Below are positions 44,799-51,514 of a stretch of DNA of 64,000 nt, in pieces. The stretch lies in assembly GCF_041929205.1 (NCBI RefSeq), contig NZ_JBHFNT010000218.1. One strand, 5' to 3'. The DNA is from Floridanema evergladense. Its GTDB lineage: Bacteria; Cyanobacteriota; Cyanobacteriia; Cyanobacteriales; Aerosakkonemataceae. The translations under genes and the position numbers were made by a program. The stretch's first letter is position 1. The number at the start of each line of letters is the position of its first letter. The notes beneath the pieces were generated by a model that was given only the letters and a program-made list of their open reading frames with translations, made no database searches and had not been told where the DNA came from.

Positions 44799-44978
44799 TC
44801 AATTAATCAGATTTGTTTTACCCAAAACGATGAGAAAATTCGGTAAAAATCTTTCTCTCTCCTCTAGTGTCGAGAACTGAAATTCTCGCGCAATATCAAT
44901 TCGGTTGCTTTCAGGAGATTGGTAATAACCATCTTCTAAGATTTTGAGAGTGTCTTGGGCGATCGCTATTCGATCCAT
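44799..44978 (-). pseudogene. Truncated TIGR02452/PARG-like ORF
   Basis: A 59-residue frame from ATG 44978 whose sequence (MDRIAIAQDTLKILEDGYY, then IDIAREFQFSTLE) resembles the N terminus of TIGR02452 proteins, the microbial poly(ADP-ribose) glycohydrolase-like family. It stops 13 bases before tRNA-Gly(UCC), so the catalytic domain is missing. It is likely a remnant cut by array rearrangement, though a short protein is possible. Confidence 0.45.
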
Positions 44979-45268
44979 AATTTTTGCTTCATCATATATT
45001 CTAAAAGAGAAGTAAGAATGCTGACCACTCAGCCAGGTGGAAACCTCAAGGTTTTATGGAACCTACAACCAATACCCTGGATTTTATCGAACTTTAACCT
45101 TTAGGGTTTGAGTTTTGATTGGCTAAGGTTTAAGGTTTAAACTTTAATCTTTAAGCTTTAAACTTTAAGCTTTGACTAAAGTAGGAGATGGTTTTCTACC
45201 TGCCAATGTAGATCCATCTCAAAACCATAAATTTAGAGATTTTCAAGTAACCAGCAATTCTCTCTATT
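44979..45268. repeat. Intergenic region with CTTTAA low-complexity tract
   Basis: No gene seen. About 45090-45175 is built from irregular CTTTAA/GGTTTAA units. The stretch 45020-45090 has some tRNA-like arms but no cloverleaf that I can complete. Confidence 0.5.
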
Positions 45269-45898
45269 TTAATCTGGAATTTCGATCGTTGTGCGAGCAT
45301 TGCTAATGGACAAAACTCGATCGCAAGTTGATTTAAACTCCTCAATAAATGTTTGTCGTCTAGCAATCTCTTCAGCCAAATTTGTCGGATCTAGCAGTTC
45401 AACACCTTCTCTTGCTAGGAAGCTATCAGCCAAAGATTGATACTTCTCGGAAGCAGCATTCTTACCCAAAACTTCCATTGCCAGTTTATCAAGTCGCTCT
45501 TTAACTTTCGCTTGCGCTAAGTCGTAATCTCGACGGGCGCGAGTAAAAGCTGATTGCATTGTGTTCAGAACTGACTCATAGTAAGCGATAAAACTTTTCA
45601 TTTCGATCGCCTCTGCCACAGTCATTTCTTGACCTGCAATGGTGACGGTTGTGGAAGCATTAGAAAGTACGATCGCTCTTTTAATAGTACGTCTGCGAGA
45701 AATCAAATCGTCAACTCTTTGTAAACCTGCTCTAGCTTTTACCTGATACTCATCTCTCGATCGAAAACCTGTTGGAACTTTGCCAACTTCCAAAACTGTA
45801 ATTAAAGCATTATTATCTAAACCTAATCTGGCAGAATCAATGCGTTTTTCCAACAAAGTTAACTCTGCCAAAGCATCCGTAACCGTCATCATTACCAT
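45269..45898 (-). CDS. Phage-like coiled-coil protein of unknown function
   Basis: 209 residues, soluble, helical, with VTDALAELTLLEKRID at the N terminus and TIAGQEMTVAEAIEMK in the middle, a pattern I associate with small phage proteins and more loosely with DIP1984/septicolysin-like proteins. AAGGAG lies nine bases before the ATG. It sits inside the tRNA array on the same strand, so it would be transcribed with the tRNAs. Function unknown. Confidence 0.65.
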   Translation of the reverse strand: MVMMTVTDALAELTLLEKRIDSARLGLDNNALITVLEVGKVPTGFRSRDEYQVKARAGLQRVDDLISRRRTIKRAIVLSNASTTVTIAGQEMTVAEAIEMKSFIAYYESVLNTMQSAFTRARRDYDLAQAKVKERLDKLAMEVLGKNAASEKYQSLADSFLAREGVELLDPTNLAEEIARRQTFIEEFKSTCDRVLSISNARTTIEIPD

Positions 45899-45950
45899 AG
45901 TTTTCTACTCCTTAAAATTTAGAGATCGACCGTTTTTATTAAGAGGATAT

Positions 45951-46035
45951 GGCGGTTAAAACCGCGACTATACAAACCAAGTCCGCCTACGCGGACTCGT
46001 AACCTGCGGAGGCAGGTTTTGTTTGTATAGCCCGC
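45951..46035. repeat. Composite dispersed palindromic repeat
   Basis: Nested inverted repeats: outer arms CTATACAAAC (45968-45977) and GTTTGTATAG (46021-46030) enclose two hairpins, AGTCCGC/GCGGACT (45980-45997) and AACCTGC/GCAGGTT (46001-46018). A partial copy lies at 48867-48884, the other side of the array. Confidence 0.75.
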
Positions 46036-46075
46036 GACTTTAGTCGCAGGGCAAATTTTAAAACACCCTTTAACA

Positions 46076-46147
46076 AGCAGATGGCGAGACTCGAACTCGC
46101 AAATGCAGTTTACAAGACTGCTGTGTTGCCATTGACACCACACCTGC
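46076..46147 (-). tRNA. tRNA-Thr (UGU)
   Basis: Acceptor GCAGGTG/CATCTGC, anticodon stem GCAGT/ACTGC with loop CTTGTAA, T loop TTCGAGT. Discriminator reads U. Confidence 0.87.
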
Positions 46148-46153
46148 ATAAAT

Positions 46154-46232
46154 TGGTGGCAGGGGCAAGATTTGAACTTGCTGATGTGCAGATTATGAGA
46201 CTGCCGAGCCTTACCATTGCTCCATCCCTGCA
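46154..46232 (-). tRNA. tRNA-fMet-like (CAU), CCA encoded
   Basis: Anticodon loop CTCATAA (CAU). The 1-72 position is unpaired (U1, C72), the hallmark of initiators, and the arms GATGGAGC/GGCTC and T loop TTCAAAT are fMet-like. A73 and CCA are encoded (CCA at 46156-46154). The three G-C pairs under the anticodon loop that mark initiators are not conserved, so initiator function is probable, not certain. Confidence 0.8.
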
Positions 46233-46243
46233 ATGTCACCAAA

Positions 46244-46318
46244 TACCCCTGACTGGAGTCGAACCAGCAACCTCTTCGTTCTAAGCGAAGCGCCTCTTTC
46301 CGGTTGGGCTACAAGGGC
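46244..46318 (-). tRNA. tRNA-Leu (UAG), short variable loop
   Basis: Acceptor GCCCTTG/CAGGGGT, anticodon stem CTTCG/CGAAG with loop CTTAGAA, discriminator A. The variable region is only five bases (AGGTT), so this is a class I fold, whereas bacterial leucine tRNAs normally have a long variable arm. Confidence 0.82.
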
Positions 46319-46344
46319 ATAAATTAATTAAAAAACTCTTGTGG

Positions 46345-46363
46345 GGCAGGCATCTTGCCTGCC
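46345..46363. repeat. Dispersed hairpin repeat
   Basis: GGCAGGCA/TGCCTGCC with a 3-base loop, a common dispersed palindrome in cyanobacterial intergenic DNA. It lies just past the HNH gene stop and may terminate or stabilise the transcript. Confidence 0.6.
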
Positions 46364-46376
46364 ATATTTTGTAAGT

Positions 46377-46715
46377 TTAGCGATCGACCTTTACCCGTTT
46401 ACCAGGGTCTTGTTTCCTCACCCAAGCGAGGAATTTCTGCATTTGGCGATCGCTTTTCAGCTTTTCTTTGCTGTTTAATTCTTGAGCCAAATACTTATTA
46501 TCAAACAATACATGAATCTGGCGATGACAAGCTGAACAAATATCAATTGTTGGGCCGGGATCTAACTTCTTGCGTTTGGTGCTTTGTCGGGGAATTAAGT
46601 GATGGACGGTTAATTTATCCATCGCTCGTTCGCAGAGTTCACAGGGTAATGTTTCTTTGGGCAAAACTTTGGAATTCATCCTTGGGTTGGATTGGGAAGT
46701 GCGATCGATCTTCAA
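46377..46715 (-). CDS. HNH endonuclease
   Basis: About 112 residues (TTG 46715; ATG 46679 is the alternative start, giving 100). HNH core: CELCER zinc pair, LTVHHLIPRQ with the catalytic His pair, ICSACHRQIHVLFDN with the second zinc pair and final His. It lies between Leu(UAG) and Lys tRNAs on the same strand. Such enzymes cut DNA and can promote homing, so it may have helped spread or rearrange the array. A stronger ribosome-binding site serves an overlapping 26-codon frame from ATG 46719. Confidence 0.85.
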   Translation of the reverse strand: MKIDRTSQSNPRMNSKVLPKETLPCELCERAMDKLTVHHLIPRQSTKRKKLDPGPTIDICSACHRQIHVLFDNKYLAQELNSKEKLKSDRQMQKFLAWVRKQDPGKRVKVDR

Positions 46716-46756
46716 ACATTTCTACTTTCTCCTTCTAAGATTATGCCAAAATTTCA

Positions 46757-46828
46757 TGGGTGCTACAGGAGTTGAACCTGTGTCAACCTGATTAAAAGTC
46801 AGGTGCATAACCGTTCTGCCAAACACCC
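46757..46828 (-). tRNA. tRNA-Lys (UUU)
   Basis: Acceptor GGGTGTT/AGCACCC, anticodon stem CCTGA/TCAGG with loop CTTTTAA, T loop TTCAACT, discriminator A. Confidence 0.92.
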
Positions 46829-46833
46829 AAATT

Positions 46834-46912
46834 TGGTACTCCCGACAGGACTTGAACCTGTAAAAAACTAGGATCTCGGCCTAGTGCGTCTGCCAAATTG
46901 CGCCACGAGAGC
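46834..46912 (-). tRNA. tRNA-Leu (GAG), C33 and short variable loop, CCA encoded
   Basis: Acceptor GCTCTCG/CGGGAGT, stem CTAGG/CCTAG, loop CCGAGAT (GAG) with C33. The D arm (GGCGCAATTTGGCAGACGC) is leucine-like, but the variable loop is reduced to a few T. A73 and CCA are encoded. Confidence 0.8.
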
Positions 46913-46933
46913 ATAAATTGGCTATTAGCCAAG

Positions 46934-47007
46934 TACCCCTGACTGGAGTCGAACCAGCAAAACACAAGGTTTGAGCTTGCGACGGTTTCCAATTACGTCA
47001 CAGGGGC
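46934..47007 (-). tRNA. tRNA-Leu (CAA), short variable loop
   Basis: Acceptor GCCCCTG/CAGGGGT, stem GCAAG/CTTGT, loop CTCAAAC, five-base variable loop (GTTTT), discriminator A. T arm identical to that of the Leu(UAG) and nearly that of Leu(UAA) copies, so the three probably share an ancestor. Confidence 0.82.
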
Positions 47008-47010
47008 AGA

Positions 47011-47084
47011 TCGGGGTGGCAGGATTTGAACCTACGACATTCTGCTCCCAAAGCAGACGCGCTACCAAGCTGCGCTACACCCCG
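47011..47084 (-). tRNA. tRNA-Pro (UGG)
   Basis: Acceptor CGGGGTG/CACCCCG, stem TCTGC/GCAGA, loop TTTGGGA, D arm GCGCAGCTTGGTAGCGC, discriminator A. Close to a normal bacterial tRNA-Pro. Confidence 0.92.
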
Positions 47085-47087
47085 TAA

Positions 47088-47161
47088 TACTCCTGACTGG
47101 ATTTGAACCAGCAACGCGCAAGGTTTAAGCTTGCTGCCTCTTCCGATTGGGCTACAGGAGC
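47088..47161 (-). tRNA. tRNA-Leu (UAA), short variable loop
   Basis: Acceptor GCTCCTG/CAGGAGT, stem GCAAG/CTTGC, loop CTTAAAC, five-base variable loop, discriminator A. Class I fold like the other leucine copies in this array. Confidence 0.82.
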
Positions 47162-47167
47162 ATAAAA

Positions 47168-47241
47168 CTGGGAAGGAAGGAATCGAACCCTCAAACACTT
47201 GATCCAAAATCAAGTCGCTTTACCTGTTTGCGTACTTCCCA
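47168..47241 (-). tRNA. tRNA-Gln (UUG)
   Basis: Acceptor TGGGAAG/CTTCCCA, stem CTTGA/TCAAG, loop TTTTGGA, discriminator G as expected for Gln. Confidence 0.9.
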
Positions 47242-47249
47242 ATAAGTGG

Positions 47250-47322
47250 ATGCCGGAGCAGGTCTCGAACCTGCAATCTCATCGTTCAGAGCGATGCGAC
47301 TTTGCCTTTCGTCCACCCGGCA
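47250..47322 (-). tRNA. tRNA-Gln (CUG)
   Basis: Acceptor TGCCGGG/TCCGGCA, stem CATCG/CGATG, loop CTCTGAA, T loop TTCGAGA. Discriminator reads U. Confidence 0.87.
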
Positions 47323-47334
47323 ATAAATAAATGG

Positions 47335-47406
<72 letters not shown>

Positions 47407-47413
47407 ATGCCAG

Positions 47414-47487
47414 TCCCCCAGGTCAGTATCGAACTGACGACCTCTTGTTCTTCAGACAAGCGCTACTACCGACTGAGCTACCGGGGG
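47414..47487 (-). tRNA. tRNA-Phe (GAA)
   Basis: Acceptor CCCCCGG/CTGGGGG, stem CTTGT/ACAAG, loop CTGAAGA, discriminator A. Confidence 0.9.
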
Positions 47488-47490
47488 AAA

Positions 47491-47566
47491 CGAGAGCGGA
47501 GGGATTTGAACCCCCAAATTCTTCAGGTTCGTAGGCTGAGATGTTATCCAGTTACACCACGCTCTC
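47491..47566 (-). tRNA. tRNA-Arg (ACG)
   Basis: Acceptor GAGAGCG/CGCTCTC, loop CTACGAA (ACG, A34 probably edited to inosine), discriminator G. One mismatch (C-C) closes the anticodon stem. Confidence 0.85.
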
Positions 47567-47570
47567 AAGG

Positions 47571-47657
47571 CGGAGAAGGAGGGATTTGAACCCTCGGCGG
47601 CTGTTACACCGCTCTTTCTTAGCAGGAAAGTGCCTTAAGCCACTCGGCCACCTCTCC
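47571..47657 (-). tRNA. tRNA-Ser (GCU)
   Basis: 87 bases with a long variable arm. Acceptor GGAGAGG/CTTCTCC, stem CTTTC/GAAAG, loop CTGCTAA, discriminator G. Close to a normal bacterial tRNA-Ser. Confidence 0.93.
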
Positions 47658-47662
47658 ATGAT

Positions 47663-47737
47663 TGGACGCGGGAGAAGGAATCGAACCTTCGTAAACGAGC
47701 TTATGAGACTCGTGAGTGACCACTACTCTATCCCGCA
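47663..47737 (-). tRNA. tRNA-Met (CAU) or tRNA-Ile2, CCA encoded
   Basis: Acceptor TGCGGGA/TCCCGCG closed by U.G, anticodon stem CGAGT/GCTCG, loop CTCATAA. Position 73 reads U and CCA is encoded. Could be elongator Met, or Ile with lysidine at C34; sequence alone does not decide. Confidence 0.8.
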
Positions 47738-47738
47738 A

Positions 47739-47820
47739 TGGGCTGGGCAGGAATCGAACCTGCAATGCTTTAAGCTACTGTTTTACAGACAGCTACCCTA
47801 CCAATTAGGAGAGCCAACCC
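47739..47820 (-). tRNA. tRNA-Tyr (GUA)
   Basis: 82 bases with the long variable arm of bacterial tRNA-Tyr. Acceptor GGGTTGG/CCAGCCC, loop CTGTAAA, discriminator A. Confidence 0.9.
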
Positions 47821-47828
47821 AGGTTTTT

Positions 47829-47906
47829 TGGTAGTGCTGACGGGATTTGAACCCGCAAATCACCTGATTGAAAGTCAAGCCGCTTAAGCCATTTGCGTAC
47901 AGCACT
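47829..47906 (-). tRNA. tRNA-Glu (UUC), CCA encoded
   Basis: Acceptor AGTGCTG/CAGCACT, stem CTTGA/TCAGG, loop CTTTCAA, A73 plus encoded CCA. It differs strongly from the housekeeping tRNA-Glu at 36681. Confidence 0.87.
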
Positions 47907-47950
47907 AGGGAAATTTCTACTCCGTGCAAGTTTAAAAAGCTACAGTTTTT

Positions 47951-48030
47951 CAACCTCCATTTTTGGCGGAGGTTGTCGGATTTGAACCAACTCTGATTTT
48001 CATCAGATGACCAGTATGTAAGCTTTCTTT
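47951..48030 (-). pseudogene. tRNA remnant (Phe-like 3' half) with misplaced acceptor arm
   Basis: A T arm (GTTGG, TTCAAAT, CCGAC), acceptor 3' strand AACCTCC, G73 and CCA (47966-47964) are present, preceded by a Phe-like anticodon arm around TGAAAA. No matching 5' acceptor strand lies upstream. Instead GGAGGTTG (47958-47951) follows the CCA on the same strand and would pair perfectly with the acceptor. Probably a broken tRNA; a permuted gene is a remote possibility. Confidence 0.45.
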
Positions 48031-48049
48031 GTGAGGTCACGCAGTAGAA

Positions 48050-48121
48050 CGCAGAGACTAGGACTTGAACCTAGAACAACAGTTTTGGAGACTGTGATGT
48101 TGCCAATTACACCATCCCTGC
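48050..48121 (-). tRNA. tRNA-Trp (CCA anticodon)
   Basis: Acceptor GCAGGGA/TCTCTGC, stem ACAGT/ACTGT, loop CTCCAAA, discriminator G as expected for Trp. Confidence 0.92.
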
Positions 48122-48124
48122 TTA

Positions 48125-48200
48125 TGGTAACAGCGACGGGATTTGCACCCGTATCAACCAAGTTATGAGCTTGGGGCTTTGCTGGTTAAGCTACGCTGCG
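48125..48200 (-). tRNA. tRNA (CAU) with 1-72 mismatch and altered T loop, CCA encoded
   Basis: Stem CCAAG/CTTGG, loop CTCATAA. Acceptor CGCAGCG/CGCTGTT leaves C1-U72 unpaired, as in initiators, but the T loop is TGCAAAT, losing U55. A73 and CCA encoded. Could be a second initiator-like, an elongator Met or an Ile2 tRNA. Confidence 0.75.
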
Positions 48201-48208
48201 ATGTCCAA

Positions 48209-48282
48209 AGACTGAGGTGAGATTTGAACTCACGCTTAAGAGTTTTGCAGACTCTCCCCTTCGACCACTTGGGTACTCAGTC
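48209..48282 (-). tRNA. tRNA-Cys (GCA)
   Basis: Acceptor GACTGAG/CTCAGTC, stem AGAGT/ACTCT, loop CTGCAAA, discriminator U as expected for Cys. Confidence 0.92.
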
Positions 48283-48285
48283 ATT

Positions 48286-48363
48286 TGGTAGTCCCGACGA
48301 GGTTTGAACTCGCAATCTTCACCTTGAGGGGGTGACGGCTTAAACCAATTCGCCTACGGGACT
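48286..48363 (-). tRNA. tRNA-Glu (CUC), C33 variant, CCA encoded
   Basis: Acceptor AGTCCCG/CGGGACT, stem TCACC/GGTGA, loop CCCTCAA (CUC) with C33, A73 plus encoded CCA. A CUC glutamate tRNA is usually dispensable in bacteria because UUC reads both codons. Confidence 0.78.
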
Positions 48364-48370
48364 ATTTGAG

Positions 48371-48444
48371 CGAGGCTGACGGGATTTGAACCCGCGACTT
48401 CTTGTTAGACAGACAAGCACTCTTGACCACTGAGTTACAGCCTC
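48371..48444 (-). tRNA. tRNA-Asp (GUC)
   Basis: First tRNA of the array. Acceptor GAGGCTG/CAGCCTC, stem CTTGT/ACAAG, loop CTGTCTA, discriminator G as expected for Asp. Confidence 0.92.
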
Positions 48445-48531
48445 AAAAAATTGGGCTTTCTTATTTAGTTTTCAAGGTTCGATCGCGCTTGGGGTCAGGC
48501 TTTTGTCGCTTTCCCTTTCCGCTATATTTAT

Positions 48532-48560
48532 ATACTACAAAACGTACTACAAAGTGTCAA
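48532..48560 (-). promoter_or_regulatory. Consensus sigma-70-type promoter of the tRNA array
   Basis: On the minus strand TTGACA (48560-48555), a 17-base spacer, then TAGTAT (48537-48532). Initiation would fall near 48525, leaving a leader of about 80 bases before tRNA-Asp. This is the best promoter I found in the window. The array from here to tRNA-Ile is about 4.8 kb with no obvious internal terminator. Confidence 0.75.
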
Positions 48561-48642
48561 GGGTTTGGGGAAAAATTTTTTTCTTTTTTTTGCTTGAGGG
48601 CTACAAAGCAAGAATGACAAGGAGTTCGGTGTATACTACAAA
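48533..48642. promoter_or_regulatory. TACTACAAA repeats overlapping the array promoter
   Basis: TACTACAAA occurs at 48533-48541, 48545-48553 and 48634-48642; the first two are 12 bases apart, in phase, and cover the -10 element and spacer. A related TACTACAA lies in the loop of the next hairpin (48673). The placement fits a repressor operator. Confidence 0.5.
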
Positions 48643-48658
48643 AAATACAAAATGAAAT

Positions 48659-48689
48659 AGCCCTGAATTGGGTACTACAATTCAGGGCT
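48659..48689 (-). terminator. Strong hairpin upstream of the array promoter
   Basis: AGCCCTGAATTG (48659-48670) pairs perfectly with CAATTCAGGGCT (48678-48689). On the minus strand it is followed by ATTTCATTTT, so it could end transcription from the upstream membrane-protein genes before the array promoter. Confidence 0.6.
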
Positions 48690-48784
48690 GGGGATTTGCG
48701 ATCGCTTTTGCTTCAATACTGCATAAGTGACTATGACTCAGACATATATATAAGGTAAAGGGTTATGCAATCGTTCCTCTGCTT

Positions 48785-48814
48785 CCCGCTCTGCAACAGG
48801 GCGGGGATTTTTTT
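48785..48814 (+). terminator. Plus-strand terminator, possible small RNA end
   Basis: CCCGCTCTG (48785-48793) pairs with CAGGGCGGG (48797-48805), followed by GATTTTTTT. No plus-strand gene lies upstream, but a -10-like TATATATAAG at about 48745 could start a short RNA of roughly 60 bases ending here. Confidence 0.6.
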
Positions 48815-48866
48815 GGATTTAGCGAGCGATCGGAATCTGCGTTTGAAAACGCTTCTACACAAACAA

Positions 48867-48884
48867 AGTCCGCCTACGCGGACT
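48867..48884. repeat. Second copy of AGTCCGC palindromic repeat
   Basis: AGTCCGCCTACGCGGACT, identical to 45980-45997 inside the array and preceded by a similar CTACACAAAC. Confidence 0.8.
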
Positions 48885-48931
48885 AAATCATAAAATTAAA
48901 CCCAGATTTGGTATCAATTCCCTGACAAAAC

Positions 48932-49375
48932 TCACAACAACCAGGCTGTGCTTATTGAAATAGCCCAAAAAACCGTTACAGATACAGGTAGAAGTGTTCT
49001 GAGAATTTTTAGAGATAAATTGGTTCCTACTGGATACAAGTCGTCAAAATTTTTAAATGTTGCCTTTTCCCTAATCAAAAGCTCTGATTCTATCTCTTGA
49101 TAAATAGCTCTATCGTGATTTATGAAAGCTCGAAATCTCGTAGATATTAAATACCAAAGCCATATAAGGATAATACTTGCAAGACCAACTAAGGTTACTG
49201 TCCATTCCCGACCTGTAATTTCATAAATTGCTATACCTGCCAAACTTACAGGTAGAAATGCTGAACTTGCAACCCATATTAGAGAATTACTTTGGCGTAA
49301 TCTTTCTGCATATTCTTGCAACATCATTTGCAAAATTTGATCCGATAACTTCGATAATCTATGTGGTTCATTCAT
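48932..49375 (-). CDS. Small membrane protein, unknown (RipA-like architecture)
   Basis: 147 residues from ATG 49375 (an in-frame TTG at 49390 is less likely). Helical N terminus, two adjacent membrane segments (about 35-53 and 58-77), an amphipathic middle and a final membrane segment (about 127-146). The arrangement resembles RipA-family octameric membrane proteins, but similarity by eye is weak. Confidence 0.6.
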   Translation of the reverse strand: MNEPHRLSKLSDQILQMMLQEYAERLRQSNSLIWVASSAFLPVSLAGIAIYEITGREWTVTLVGLASIILIWLWYLISTRFRAFINHDRAIYQEIESELLIREKATFKNFDDLYPVGTNLSLKILRTLLPVSVTVFWAISISTAWLL

Positions 49376-49406
49376 AAGCTGAAGATACAAATATAGAGCC
49401 TTTATA

Positions 49407-50450
49407 CTACTTTTCTTTTTCTAACTCTGGTTCTATAAAATCTTCTTCATCGGTCCAAGTTGCAATCATGGCTGCGATCGGGATTGAGATAAAAATACCC
49501 AAGACTCCGGCGACTCTTTCGCCCACAAATATGGCAAAAAATAACAATACTGGATGTAAATCCAGGGAATCTTTCATGATTTTGGGAGAGACAAAGTTAT
49601 CTTGAATTTGTTGTAATACAATACAAGCTACTAAAACTTTTACTGCCATCCACAAGCCTTGGGAAGATAGGACTAATGTGGTTACTATAAGCACTCCCAA
49701 AGTTGCGCCGATTCCGGGTATTGCATCCATAATTCCGATAACTATGGACAAAATTAAGGAATATCTGGTTCCTAAGATGTTGAAGATAATTAAACTGGCA
49801 ATGGTGAGAAATGCCATTAAGGTTAGTTGGGCGCGAAAGAAGCCTAAGAAACTTTTTTGGGTTTTGTAAGCGAAGCGATCGCGCACATCCAAAGGTACTA
49901 ATTTTAAAACTCCCTGCCAAATTTTGCTGCCATCAAACAACATATATAAACAGATGACAGCAATAATGATAAATAATAGAAAATTGGAAAATAAAGATTG
50001 CACAAAACCTAAGCCTGTAACTAAACCTGACTGGAGAGTTTGCAAAATTCGATCGAAGTTTTCTTCTAATCTCAAATTTTTTAATGGTGGAATTGTCGGT
50101 TCGGCAGTATCAATAAAGTCTTTGATTTTTCCTACTAATCCTTGTCCCTGATTTAAAATTTCTAACCCGATAGTGACAATAAAAGTTGTAATCAGCACTA
50201 AACTAGCGAGAAAAACTATTAATACTGCTATTTTTCGGGGAATTAACCGAGATAGCCAGTTGACTGGATAATTAAGTAAAGCTGCGGCAATTGACGCTGT
50301 AGTAAATACAAAAATCAGCGTACTAAAAAAAGTAATTAATTGTATAAAAGCCCAACCACAAACAAACAGGAGCAAAAACATTAGTAAAGCACGAACTCGC
50401 GATGAATTGCTGAGTTGTTGCCAAATACTATTGTTAGGTGATTCATTCAT
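49407..50450 (-). CDS. AI-2E family transporter (PerM/YdiK type)
   Basis: 347 residues from ATG 50450, which overlaps the stop of the DUF3611 gene by eight bases (ATGAATGA), so translation is coupled. About eight membrane segments; family marks are VPLDVRDRF, GTRYSLILSIVIGIMDAIPGIGATLG and HPVLLFFAIFVGERVAGVLGIFISIPIAA. Members export small molecules or exchange sodium and protons; the substrate here is unknown. Confidence 0.9.
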   Translation of the reverse strand: MNESPNNSIWQQLSNSSRVRALLMFLLLFVCGWAFIQLITFFSTLIFVFTTASIAAALLNYPVNWLSRLIPRKIAVLIVFLASLVLITTFIVTIGLEILNQGQGLVGKIKDFIDTAEPTIPPLKNLRLEENFDRILQTLQSGLVTGLGFVQSLFSNFLLFIIIAVICLYMLFDGSKIWQGVLKLVPLDVRDRFAYKTQKSFLGFFRAQLTLMAFLTIASLIIFNILGTRYSLILSIVIGIMDAIPGIGATLGVLIVTTLVLSSQGLWMAVKVLVACIVLQQIQDNFVSPKIMKDSLDLHPVLLFFAIFVGERVAGVLGIFISIPIAAMIATWTDEEDFIEPELEKEK

Positions 50451-51069
50451 CGTAGTAGTTTTCCTTAATTTCAGTACCTGGGCGTTGATTGACTCGATGT
50501 AGTAGCCAGAGGGCGACAATTAAGCCGATAATTTGGGCGGCGATCGCACAAATTACCGCTTGCAATCCCATCATTTGTAAAGGTGTAATTGGCACTCTCG
50601 CCAACACAGCTGTACCTTGAGTAGGTGTCAATAATGTAGACGATCCTTGAGGTAATGATAGTAACTTAGCCAACAAACCATTGACTTGGTAGAGGGCAAC
50701 AATTACCGCAAAAATCATTCCCGCTAAATTTACAATTAACCCAATTGATAATGTACGAATTACTTCTGCTCTAGAGGGACGAATTTCAGGATTTGTTAAT
50801 TTTTGCCCAATTCTGGTATAACGAAAACACCAATAAAGAGTGAAGATTAAAGCAATTAGCGAAGCATAACCAAAAAAGAAGGCTACGCTTCCAGAACTAC
50901 CTAATTTATTAGGATTTCTGGGAAGAAACAGAAAAAATATTGCAAAACCAACGGGAATAAAACCAAAAAACAATTGTAACCAAAAACCAGCCCAGCCAAT
51001 TACTCGCATTTCTTTAGCAATGCGTCCCACACTTGGAGGAGGAGAGTTTGATTGAAGTAAGTTTACCAT
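50443..51069 (-). CDS. DUF3611 (Tic21/PIC1-like) membrane protein
   Basis: 208 residues with four membrane segments (about 24-48, 60-80, 105-128 and 165-190), signature GRIAKEMRVIGWAGFWLQLFFGFIP. DUF3611 proteins are the cyanobacterial relatives of chloroplast Tic21/PIC1, implicated in protein import or iron transport. Coupled by overlap to the AI-2E transporter gene. Confidence 0.85.
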   Translation of the reverse strand: MVNLLQSNSPPPSVGRIAKEMRVIGWAGFWLQLFFGFIPVGFAIFFLFLPRNPNKLGSSGSVAFFFGYASLIALIFTLYWCFRYTRIGQKLTNPEIRPSRAEVIRTLSIGLIVNLAGMIFAVIVALYQVNGLLAKLLSLPQGSSTLLTPTQGTAVLARVPITPLQMMGLQAVICAIAAQIIGLIVALWLLHRVNQRPGTEIKENYYDE

Positions 51070-51196
51070 TTTTGATTACTCTATGCCCTAGAAGTTAGGA
51101 GAGAATTCTAACTTGTTCACCTGGCAGATTCTACCATGTCGCAATGATATTTAATCAAGGGAGAATAGCGGTGCGTTATTAACGCACCCTACTAGA

Positions 51197-51454
51197 CTAC
51201 ATTCCTGGTGCTTCGTACTCTAATTCTCCTTTTTCTAGCTTTTCTTCAACTAAACTTCTGTACAGTTCTATTTCTCGACTAAATTGGGCAGCGGAAGTTT
51301 TTCCGTGAGCATAAATTTCTAATTTAATTTTTTGATACTCATCAGAAGTAATTTTGCCATCTGCGATTGCTCTTTCAATGATACCTTTGAGTCTTTCTAG
51401 TTTTTGTAACTCTTCGGTAGTTGGTTCTTGAACATTAGGGCGATCGATTTCCAT
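51197..51454 (-). CDS. Small helical protein, unknown
   Basis: 85 residues, soluble, charged and helical (LERLKGIIERAIADGKITSDEYQKIKLEIYA). A strong AGGAGG precedes the ATG. No family recognised; the loop ADGKIT recalls calcium-free TerB/EF-hand-like folds but nothing firm. Confidence 0.65.
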   Translation of the reverse strand: MEIDRPNVQEPTTEELQKLERLKGIIERAIADGKITSDEYQKIKLEIYAHGKTSAAQFSREIELYRSLVEEKLEKGELEYEAPGM

Positions 51455-51514
51455 TTTTTCCTCCTAATTATAGTGAAAGTGGATTTTTCAAACAGCAATT
51501 TAGCGAACAAATTA

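Noticed and set aside
45020..45095. Possible extra tRNA
   Set aside because: Some arm-like pairings, but no complete cloverleaf or clear anticodon loop on either strand.
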